Positions 10,001-18,978 of a DNA stretch of 22,852 nt are shown here, in pieces; the first letter of the stretch is position 1; each line of letters begins with the position of its first letter. A model generated the notes under the pieces. The model worked only from the letters and a program-made list of their open reading frames with translations. It had not been told where the DNA came from and searched no databases. This DNA comes from Chloromonas sp. AAM2. Taxonomy: Eukaryota > Chlorophyta > Chlorophyceae > Chlamydomonadales > Chlamydomonadaceae. Made by a program: the position numbers and the translations under genes. Where the stretch lies: the NCBI GenBank assembly GCA_004335635.1, contig QAXH01001720.1, positions 1 through 22,852 of the forward strand, read 5' to 3'.

Positions 10001-13000
10001 GGGCGCTTGTTGCCTCTTCTCATGTTCCTTTGCTTGTGAGCAGGCGACAGGGCTGCAGTTTGGGATGCCTGCCTAGCTCTCAATACAGAGCTGCATACGC
10101 CTGTCAAGCCACCGATTAATGCAAGGCGCAGGACCCACCTGTTCCTTTTGCAATCGTCTGCACGCAAGGCATAAGACCCACCTTGATGATTGGAATTCGG
10201 AATTGCAGGCATGCACGCAGCCATGGCTGACAGCTGCTCCCTCTTTTGCATATTCTGTCAGGCCCACAGGCGACCCCCACATGAGCAGTTGCAACCTTGC
10301 CTTGTTCTGCCACACCTGTCATGTTTGGCAATGTTTTGCTTGCATCTCGTCCCATTTCCCTGCATGCATTAGCTCGTGTTGCAGGCGTACAGGCATGCCT
10401 TCTACCCAGCATTATTTAGATAGTTACAGCTAGTGCTGTTGCTGTTTGTCATCATCAGGATAGTTTGGATATTGCAGTTGTTGACGTGCATACTGTCATG
10501 GCTGGGCGCTTGTTGCCTCTTCTGATGTTCCTTTCCTGGTGAGCAGGCGGCACTTCCTTGTCCATGGCCTTGGCATCGGTCGCGGGCTGCAGTTTGCACC
10601 AGAAATAACACTCCATGCCCTTTCTATGCATGCATTTGCCCATGTTGCAGACGTACAGGCATGCCTGATTACAACTAAACAACTGAGGTTCATTGGCAAG
10701 CTGTGTGGCATGACTGACAACTAAACCAACACATTCATTAATCCTATTTATTTCAATCTATGTGATACTCATGGTGGTTGCAGGCGATTCCGGGAGCAGC
10801 CTCCCGCTCCCCGTAGCGTACGCACAGGTGCGGCCACAACCACTGTCACATCAATGGCAACAACCACAACTGCAGCAAGTGAAACACGAGAGCCCGTCAC
10901 TGAGCAAGCCTTGGAGCACAAGCATCATGAGCCAAAGCAGGCAATTGCCAAATCCGATCAATCACGAATGTATGAGGCGCCAAGAGGTACCTCGCCAGGT
11001 CGTACCAGCCAACAAAGTAGGTGCTGCTATGTGCGCCTACTTTAGGTTCTGTCTGTCGCCGTTTAATGCATGTCTGGTCACTTGTATCAGGCCATCTCTC
11101 AGTACTATCCAGGACCTCTGTGCCTGGGGATGGATGTGGGCAGGAAGGACACGGTCTGATGCTGTGGGCATCCGGCTTGAGACAGCAAGGCTATCAACTT
11201 ATCACAGCAGGGCAGGCCTGGCAATGCTGAGGGCTTCACAGCTTGCACCGTGCACTCTACAGACCATATGCTAAGGGTGACAGTGCGCCGCCCTGACCTG
11301 TTGAACCCAACAGTCAGAGACAGTGTCTGGCTCATGTGGCCTTGACCGTACCTGAACTGAAGCCTGCTTTGCTGCTCCTGTTGGCCTTCAACTTCTGCAT
11401 GCTATCCTGGCTGTTGTATGCTTTTTGGTCCTCTCTTGAAGCCTGCTCTGTTGCTCCGTGACTTCAGTGAGTGATGACGACGGTGCGGCGGCAACGAGTG
11501 CAGTGGCAACGGCCCTCTTGGCCCGCAGCCGCGCCCTATTGCGGGAACGAGACGCCATCCAGGACAGGATACAGGCGACCCTTAACCGCTTTGCACCCAG
11601 TGCGGCACGAGCCAAGCCCAGCACACCAGCAGGCGCGGCGACAGTGGTGCCGGCAAATGCACCGACTGTGACTGCAAAGCCGTTGGCGTGTCTCGAAGAT
11701 GTCGACCTATTCAGTAGACGGGGGTTTGGTGGGGGGCCTGTTGCGGTATCCCCGGTGCAGAGCTATCTGCTAGAGAGAACAGGAGGCTTACAGGCAAAAG
11801 GCCCCAAGCTGCAGCTGCATGGCAGTGGGGTCACACCGAGTGGCACAGGAGCAGCGTTTGCAGTCACTGCACCTGGAGGAGCTGCAAAGCCTTTCGTCTC
11901 CCCAGTCGCTTCTAACCAATCCTGGAGGCAACGGCTGGTGAGTTGGTCTTACTGTTGCTGGCCAGCCGGCTGGTCAATCACTCAATCAGCACACTTCTAG
12001 CCAGGCCTGCGACGCGTCGTTGGCCTGCCAGATATGAAATCAGTGACCCCATGGCGCATAAGACCTCATTACCGTGCAATACGTGCACCAAAACATGAAG
12101 CAGCAATGTTATGGTTGCCAGTCGTGTGTCCACATGCATCCATCTAATCTGAGCACTGACCTTGACATCTAACAATACTCTAACTAACCCACAGTCAGTC
12201 CATAAGGAATCCTAGGCACAGTCAACGCTTACATAACATAAGCAAGTTACCATTCAACACATTCTTGACACACCTTGCTGGTGGTTCGTGTTGTTTGCCT
12301 GTTTGCAGCGGCTACTGCTGCAGCAAGTGGGACACGAGAGCGAGTCAACCGATCCAGTTCTGAGCCCTAGCTCTACAAACATCAGCAGCCCAATACCAGC
12401 CCTGTCCGCACCACCATCATCCTTGGTGCCTTCCACCAGCGCACCTATGATAGTGGGAAATGCAGCCCCACTCAGCCATGTGCTTGTGGCCAGACCACAG
12501 GAAGCAACCAATCAGTTGCCAGCTGCTTCCATGCCCCTGCTAGCCTACTCAACATCCTTCCAACGTCAGCTTGCAACGTCAGCAACACTTGACAGCACCA
12601 CAGGGCCAGCAATGGCGTCCTATAGCTCAATGCTCACAGCTGCCCGGTCACCACCCGGGCTGGAAAACGGCTCAGCCAGCACTCATCGGCAGGTCATGCC
12701 CGCCGACCCATCTGGTACCATCAGTTTGAGTGACGGTGGAAGCAACCCTATGGCCACCACTGGTGCTGCTGTCGGTGCCATCGACAAAGCTGCTTTGGAA
12801 GCTGCCATTAACAGTCCGGTTAATGGTCCACAACTCAGCAGCAGCTCAGCGGTATCCCTCCCTGCAACCACAGCAGTGGTTGACATGCTGGAGGCAGATG
12901 CCGACCTGGATCGCATTCTGAGGAAGCTAGCGGCCAAGTTTGGCATTGCAGATGCACCCAGTTTGGCTGCCGTCCTGGCCCAGCAAGCCGTCCTCAATCC

Positions 13001-16000
13001 CCAGCCAAATTCTGCCTCAACGACATCTGTAAGTGCGGCTGTGGCCTCCACACCAGCGGCTGCAGAGCAGCCCAGCCCATCAGGACAAGCGTCCTCTGCC
13101 GACCCAAGTATCCATTCCACGGCTGGCTTGTCAGCAGTTGAGACGCAGGCAGTGCCAGTGGCAGCTGCTGCAGATTCGCTCCCTCCTGAGCAGCAGCCTA
13201 TTGCTCACACAGACAGCCAGGGCAACTCCACACAGGAGCATGCGTCAGCTGTGGATGCCTCTAGTAGGCTTAGCACACCAGCACCGCAACCAGCTGCACT
13301 GCAACAGACAGCTGCTGCAAGCACAAGCTCCAGCCCTGCAGCAGAACAAGATGCTCGTAACCCTGCAGCTGCCAATACACGTAGCCCGTCCCCACAGCCT
13401 CGCCCCGTAACGGCCAGGCGACGCTGGGGTGACCCAGAACCCCCTATCGCAGCTGCTCCGGAACCACAACCACGAGTAACGTCCCACGTGCATGTGGATG
13501 AGGGCCCAAGTGACAATCAGCAGCCACAACCGCTCACACAACCGCCCAGCCCAGAGTCACCCACCGGCTGCTCCCCACAGCCATCCCCATCTGTTAAATC
13601 ACCCCAGTACAAGCCTAATCTCCGCATCGACTTGAACAGCCCACAGGCCGCCATGCCATTCTCTGCATCCCAGGCCCAGCGCTTGACACGTTCCCCACAG
13701 ACCCTGTACAACGCAACTACACCTGGCAAATCCAGTGTCTTTGTGCCTGTGCTTTCTCAGCTTGTCGGCAATTCCGTTTCTGCACTTTTTGATGACACGC
13801 CCGTGCCTTCCCGGGACACCAGCAATGCAGGGAGTGTTGGCGCAGCTGCCGCTGATTCCGATTGCACAGCAGCAGGCACGCTGAAGCTGCAGCGGTCCCT
13901 CTCTCTGGCAATGAATGCAGATTCTGGAGTGGATGCAAGTAAGGACGCTGTCAGTCCAGGTGCTACACCCAGTGGCAATCATGTTTGGGAGGCAGACAGG
14001 CACGCATCCAGGACACTTTTCAACCCCGAGCATGTTTATCCTGAAAGCGACGCTGTGTCAGCAGGCCATGTGCATCAGCACAGCAGCACCAGCCCAGCAG
14101 AGAGCGAGCATGGCAAGCATCACGCAGGCACATCGCCGCAAACAATCGGAAGCCCGCCGGAGAGGAACGCGCTCCGTAGCAGCAACAGTCCTTTGGCGGA
14201 CCGGCAGGAGAGCGCTGGCGTTGGCGCGGCTCATGCGCACACACGCTCCCAAAGCGGTTCACCCGCGGCCTCCATCAGCCCACCGCCATACAGCAACAGC
14301 CCCGAGCGTCGGGCGCGTGGGCACTGTCCCGCTCTCAGCATGCCTGACGGCACATCGCCTGCGCTCGGGAATCCGGCCTGGATGCCCCACCTCCGGTCCG
14401 GCCCCTGGGACACACCTTCCCCAAGGGCATCCGTGGACTCTGATAGGTAAGAGGTTCATTACCCCAGCCAGCGTTGACACCTATGTTAGGTATGGGTATG
14501 GGAACCTTCAATTCTGACCCCGTTGCTGAGGCAAGCTCAAGCTGTTCAACGGTAAACACTCTCTGTTCGTTAACACATCCCAGGCTTTAGGCTTTTCAAA
14601 GAATTGTGGCAACTTGCTTTTTGGTTGGACAACACCTGTCAGTTACTTTGGCAGCTGTTTGATTCGGCAGTTGAGAATGACCCGAGGTATCCCGGTGCTT
14701 GTACAGGAGCCAGCTCTCCACGTCGCGTGTGGCGCACATCCTCGCACAAACTGTCACTTGGACCCTCTTTGATGACACGCCGAGGGCATCCGCTGACGGG
14801 ACACCAGACGGCACCGACCCCGCTGTGCGCCCAACCAATGATTCAGCAAGCCTAGCGGGTGTGTCTGGCCGCAGCACGGCAGAAGACCCTGTCAATGGTC
14901 CTGATGGGTATTGTCCTTGGACCACAACAGTGCTACCCGGTTTCCAGCCCGTGGTTGTGACTGCTGGAGCTTCAGATAGCCTGGCAAGCCATCAGACGCG
15001 AGCCTGCGGCCATGCGCCTGGGGCGCCTGGTGGTGTGCCTAGTGTGGTTCACGCCTGTGTCGGCATGCCAGGCACCTCCCCTGACACCACCACAGTGGCA
15101 GAGCCTTTTCAAGCTGCTGCCTTGGGCCCTGATGCTGTGCCTGGTAGTGGTGAGGAAGGAGGCTTGGGCAGGCGGCAGTGGGAGCAGGGCAGAGAGCATG
15201 ATGGGTTGGCTTCTGCTGCTGCTAGCGGAGGCAACCGAGAGGGCATCACTGCTGCACCTAGAACACAGGCGGAGGTGTCAAAACAGCACAGGGAAGGCGT
15301 GGTTGATGTCATGGCGCTTCCAGTGCTTCCCCGTCTGAACATTCCGGGAAGAGTTGGTGAGGAACGTCCAGCCTTGGGGCTATGGATAAATGCACCCGTG
15401 GCTATGCAGAGAGCAGACACGGCGTCAGATGGTGCCAGCACCGTTGAAGCGCTTGTTGGCTCAGCTAGCGTAGGAGGGCGGTCGTTGGATGAAGGGAGCG
15501 AGGCGCTGGGCTGCGATAGCAGTTTCTACACAGCGAGTGAAGCGTTCCTGCGGCCATCGGAGTTGGGAGGGCAGCAGCTTGATTCGGAGCTGTCTGCTGA
15601 ACGGCTCAGGGCCGTAACAGCCGCAATGGCCAGTGTAACTAGCAGCGATGGTGATGTGTTCAGGCAAATGAGTATCGAAAAGTCAGAAAGCCTGCCAGTG
15701 CAAGAGGAGCACTGTGAAGATTTCAGCACAAAGCTGGCATGGGAGCCGAGCGACGCTGGCAGTGGAAATGGCGATGGTGATGGCCATGGTGATGTGCTGC
15801 CTGCTGTAGCAAGCCAAGCGGGAGGGGAAGAAGATGGTGATGATGAGGATGAAGTTGCTGGTGTCCCGTTGTTCTTCATGAATGGAAGCGGAAGCCCGCT
15901 TCTTGCTGCGGGCGGTGTGCCCCTGTCTTGGGCCATGCCCCCAACCCGCCGCTTCCCTCCCTGCACCATCACTGTGCTCGACTCGAGTGATGGCGAATCG

Positions 16001-17861
16001 GAGGCTAGCCGGTTCCCCAACGTGTCCACGTGCACCAGCAATGTCCCAGCTCAGGACTCACTCCCGGCTGACCATGAGCCAAGTCAACCAGACCTGGTGC
16101 TTGCCCCTTCCCAGCACGAGTGCAATGCATCCAACGGTCCAGGGGGACAAACAGTCGATCTGAAAACGGCCCTTGGCCTTTCTGAAGCAGCTGTTGATGT
16201 CCAAGGCCTGGGCAGTGTTGGCCCAGGCACTGCTGCTGCTGAAAGCCCGTTTGCAGCAAGGGGTGGTACTGCACAAGTTGCTGTGGCTCAAGGCAACGGA
16301 ATTGCAGCAGCACATCTACCTGGTGCCAATCCTTCAGCTGGTGACCAGACGGGGCCACCAGTTGCTTCAGTCAGCGCCCTGCCGGGGCCAGCAGTGGTGG
16401 TGGCCGATGGGCATCAAGCGACACTAGCCAGTCTGTTGCAGCAGTTGGAGGCACTTGCCGGCCACACGCCAGGCAAGAAAGCAGCGGACACAAGCAAGGT
16501 TCAGGCCGCACTAGCTGCAGTAGCAGTGGCCATGGCGGAACTGGGTGAGCCTGACAGTCCTGCTTACCAAGAGCAGGCAGCAGCACCCGCAATGGCGTGC
16601 ACACCTGCATCAGCACCTGAAGCACCACACTCGGCACCACCTGGCAGCCCACATGCCCCAAAGCAGGCCGTATCTCACGGCGCGCAAACAGAAGGCACAT
16701 TGCACAGGACAAAGCTGGCTGAAACTGGGGCGGAAGTGCCACTACCCAGCATGCAGCCAGCCGCCCGCTGTCCTCAAGACCATGCAGCCAGCATGAAGCA
16801 TGGGCATGAGCATGCATGGCTACATAACGAGGAGAGTATCCTGCCAGTGGCTGCAACTGAAGCTGTGCATGATTCCCCACAGGGCAGCACTCAAGCATCA
16901 GCTCTGTGGGAGACTCCCGCCGCTGGTGTGCCACTCTTATCGCTCCAGCAGTCAGCTGCACCAGCAGTTGCTCAGCGCCAGAGGAAGGCAGGGTGGGCAA
17001 TCGCTACGCCCGCTCCATCGCCACAACCAGCATCGGCACAGAATGGGCTGTCAAGCATGGCAAACCCATCCGTGACCACAACTGCCCAACCGCTGGTAGC
17101 ACTTGGCAACGGCAACGAGCCGACAGAGTATGGAAAGCAGGCTGCTGTCACCCTTGGGCCGGAAACCAGGAAGGCAAAGTCGGTTTCTAGCGCAGCAGCA
17201 GTCAGTGGTGCACCTGATTTCACAGCGCCGGCGGTTTCTGGGCCGCTGGATGCCGCGCATCAGGCGGCGGAGGGTGATGATGTGCTGGTGCAGCTGCTTA
17301 AGCACAAGATCGGCGCGTGTGTGGCGCAGCTCAGGTGAGGCCAGGGGGCTTGGTGGGCTGGCTGGTCAGTCAAACTACACGTAGGACAGTCAAATGGTGC
17401 AGCGGTAACAAGCATAGTGATTAAGCATAACACAGCGAACAGAGCGTCATATAGATGCCTGCTTCGGAGGCAGTCATCAACGTGGTAGCGTTGCCTGCAA
17501 AGGTGTGGATGCATGTAGAGATCAGCCAGCAGAAAGGATCACATGGATGATGGGATGTCAGTTGATCACCGTGGTTTGGCAGATGGGACTTGAGTTGGGA
17601 CAAGCCTTGTTTGTTGAATGGTGATTGCCATTATGGCCATCGCTTGGGTTCGTTGTTTAGGGCATGAGCCGCATACATGTACTGTGTTGGGTGAATACAA
17701 CCAAGTCTGCAATGGCAATGCAGGGGTTGTGCGTAGACACAGCACACTTGTGAACGCTGCATACATTTACCTGGGCAAGGGCAACATTCACCCAGAGGTT
17801 CATACCTGAACTGTTTTCTTGTCGTGTGCCCCGCAGGGACCTGCAAGAAAAGCTGGTGTGA
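7084..17861 (+). CDS. giant, mostly disordered Ser/Pro/Ala/Gln-rich protein of unknown function
   Basis: Nine exons: 7084-7190, 7308-8352, 8571-8727, 9068-9920, 10784-10827, 11468-11937, 12309-14446, 14707-17334, 17837-17861. All phases agree, giving about 2,488 residues. I recognise no known domain. Most of the protein is low-complexity and probably unstructured, with many SP/TP sites. Likely helical islands are residues 747-777 (ALLARSRALLRERD region), 1085-1118 (LDRILRKLAAKFG region) and the C-terminus (about 2462-2488, VQLLKHKIG and DLQEKLV). LFDDTP occurs twice (1385-1390 and 1625-1630) and GAQT[DE] twice (640-644 and 2263-2267). The last exon adds only seven residues before TGA, and its join gives a smooth amphipathic tail. 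Uncertain points: ATGs at 7021, 7045 and 7051 are also in frame, and an upstream exon is possible; exon 5 could extend to 10986 or 10998 (same phase; 2,541 or 2,545 residues). Role and location are unknown; a scaffold or cytoskeletal linker is only a guess from composition. Confidence 0.78.
7308..8352 (+). CDS. exon 2 of the giant gene: basic, Pro/Ser/Ala-rich segment
   Basis: Codes for residues 36-384. The acceptor is CTGCTGTGCTGCCGCAG and the donor GTGAGC (phase 0). It holds a Gln/Ala-rich start, a strongly basic run around KSGAKKGKAGTGRG (nucleotides 7801-7851) that could bind nucleic acid, microtubules or nuclear import factors, then proline-rich stretches (STPPPPAGPAPRP) and a short helical RQQRLQRLKELRGGSR segment near the end. 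No domain is recognisable. The donor coincides with loss of the frame (stop at 8371). Confidence 0.8.
8494..8514 (+). repeat. perfect 8-bp inverted repeat in intron 2 of the giant gene
   Basis: TTGGGTCA at 8494-8501 and TGACCCAA at 8507-8514 form a perfect 8-bp stem with a five-base loop, 56 bases before the exon 3 acceptor. It could form an intronic RNA hairpin; no function is indicated. Confidence 0.5.
9068..9920 (+). CDS. exon 4 of the giant gene: His/Thr-rich segment with a GAQTD motif
   Basis: Codes for residues 437-721. The acceptor TTTTGCAG joins exon 3 by completing a Glu codon, and the donor is GTGAGC (phase 2). The segment is rich in His, Thr, Ala and Ser, with several predicted phosphorylation-type SP sites, and carries GAQTD at nucleotides 9676-9690. 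Codon third positions are clearly GC-rich, which supports coding. Exon 3 (8571-8727), with 157 bases, is needed to reconcile the phases between exons 2 and 4. Confidence 0.8.
9947..10046 (+). repeat. intron direct repeat, copy A (with 10450-10549)
   Basis: About 100 bases that match 10450-10549 without gaps and with roughly a dozen differences; both copies contain GTCATGGCTGGGCGCTTGTT and end in GAGCAGGCG. The offset is 503 bases. It lies in intron 4 of the giant gene. Confidence 0.75.
10450..10549 (+). repeat. intron direct repeat, copy B (with 9947-10046)
   Basis: Second copy of the ~100-base repeat. Similarity resumes further along each unit: a GGGCTGCAGTTTG block after 10046 recurs near 10584, and a TGCATGCATTwgcyCrTGTTGCAG segment with CGTACAGGCATGCCT occurs at about 10361-10400 and again at about 10627-10667. 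This suggests that a unit of about 500 bases was duplicated in tandem and that the copies later diverged by deletion. Confidence 0.75.
11468..11937 (+). CDS. exon 6 of the giant gene: coiled-coil-like helix
   Basis: Codes for residues 736-892. It begins with an acidic SDDDG, followed by the longest helix candidate in the protein, about 30 residues rich in Ala, Leu and Arg (ALLARSRALLRERDAIQDR). A Gly/Ala/Pro-rich linker follows. The donor is CTG|GTGAGT, phase 0. The acceptor is taken as GACTTCAG before 11468; an alternative two codons later would need a different exon 5 end. Confidence 0.78.
12309..14446 (+). CDS. exon 7 of the giant gene: SP/TP-rich segment with the first LFDDTP motif
   Basis: Codes for residues 893-1605. 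The acceptor GTTTGCAG and the donor GATAG|GTAAGA are both strong. Contents in order: Ser/Pro-rich stretch; helix candidate 1085-1118 (nucleotides 12885-12986); Ala/Gln/Ser-rich low complexity; a denser, possibly conserved block at about 1325-1395 that reads RIDLNSPQ, RLTRSPQTLYNATTPGK and ends in LFDDTP (nucleotides 13785-13802); then Ser/His/Gly-rich sequence with a closing WDTPSPRASVDSD. Confidence 0.85.
14707..17334 (+). CDS. exon 8 of the giant gene: largest exon, second LFDDTP motif, acidic patch
   Basis: Codes for residues 1605-2481 in one frame open for over 2.6 kb, far beyond chance. It opens with a helix-like RVAHILAQTV leading into LFDDTP (nucleotides 14765-14782). Later come an acidic Gly/Asp run (GNGDGDGHGD and GGEEDGDDEDE, nucleotides 15764-15856), a Leu/Ala-rich helix candidate (LASLLQQLEALAG, then VQAALAAVAVAMAELG, about 16418-16545) and GAQTE at 16679-16693. 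The donor CTCAG|GTGAGG leads to the tiny last exon. Confidence 0.87.
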
Positions 17862-18978
17862 GCTGGCGTGTGGGGATGCCAGCTTGCATTCCTAAGCAGT
17901 GCTTGGTTTGATAAGCAGGCCAACAATAAGAACCTGATGTGATGAATTTGCTGGTTCAAGCGCGTCTTAAGCCTGACGAACGTTCGTGCTTGACCGAGGA
18001 AATTAGATTCGTATGCTCTTCCCCGTCAACAGGTGCCAGTCCACTGCATGGCTTGGTCTGGAACGTCCTGAATCTGGAACATATTGGTGACTCGATTTAG
18101 ACGTACGCCAGTCATGGTTCGTGAGGTCTTGAGTGTATGTGGTTGCTGTCGCAAGCCCCTGATGCAACAGGCAGGTTTGGTGTGTAAAAGCGTTTCCAAG
18201 CCCGTGCAGCGGCTGCAGCCTCCAGGACCCAGCACCTTAGTCAGGCGAAACATAGTAGGCGGCAGTGCCGCTGCAGGTGCCATCATGAGTCACTTGATTT
18301 GAAATCCCCACCCCTCGTAGCATTCCACAACACTCCTTTCCGCTCATCCGTTCCGGCTATCAATTTGTCACTGTGTTGAGTCTCCTGACTGGTAGTCCCC
18401 TCAGTGGAATCTCTGCTCACACTGGTGATGCAGCAGCTAGTTACCTGAGCTAGTGCAAACGTCGGGCCTGCCTTGTTGTTTGGGTATTGTTGCTTTTACA
18501 TGCGTAGAGGAAGGCACCAATGCCGTGCGACTGAGCCTTATGGAACAATGGCACAACAGGAGGCGGAGGGAGGAACTTGCTGCTCTTGTCCCGATACCCT
18601 AAGGGTAAGATAGGGTTGCTGCGCTAATCACATCCAAGTACAAGCAAAGTAAGTAAAGGAAGCAAAGCTAGGTATGTCAGGCTGCAAAGCGGTACAGAGG
18701 TTCTGTCCTGGCCTGCTCGCCAGCCAAGGCGCGGAGCTCGTCAGGATTTTCCATCGTCGGCAGGACGACAGGCCGTGCAAAGCCAGCACCAGCTGTAAGG
18801 CTATGCACGTTACGTATTCAAACTCACGCGATCTTCATTCTCAAATCTTCAATCAACAAGTGAGGTTGACATTGCGTAGCGTATCTCGTAACGCAAACAC
18901 GGTGTTACGTAAAGCAAACCTCCCTTGTGTTCAGGATGCGCCAGCAGTATAAACGAAATTGACAATTGTTCCTGCAAC
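17862..18978. other. intergenic region: giant-gene 3' UTR and TANGO2 promoter side
   Basis: No coding exon is supported. Open frames at 18084-18302 and 18674-18952 (+) and 18026-18286 (-) lack family motifs. The left part is the giant gene's 3' UTR, ending near the TGTAA at 18183; the right part is expected to hold the TANGO2-like promoter and 5' UTR. A short inverted repeat TACCCT/AGGGTA lies at 18595-18607. Confidence 0.45.
18183..18187 (+). terminator. TGTAA polyadenylation signal of the giant gene
   Basis: First TGTAA on the plus strand after the TGA at 17859-17861, about 320 bases downstream. Another TGTAA lies at 18794-18798. Confidence 0.45.

Noticed and set aside
10762..11274. 170-residue open frame overlapping exon 5 of the giant gene
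   Set aside because: Its frame cannot be reached from exon 4 by any canonical splice found; kept only as a possible decayed exon copy.
18026..18302. Overlapping minus- and plus-strand open frames after the giant gene
   Set aside because: Neither has a recognisable domain or supporting signals; the stretch fits a 3' UTR.
18595..18607. CCCTAA, resembling a plant-type telomere repeat
   Set aside because: Only one copy, and it is part of a short inverted repeat TACCCT/AGGGTA; not a telomeric array.
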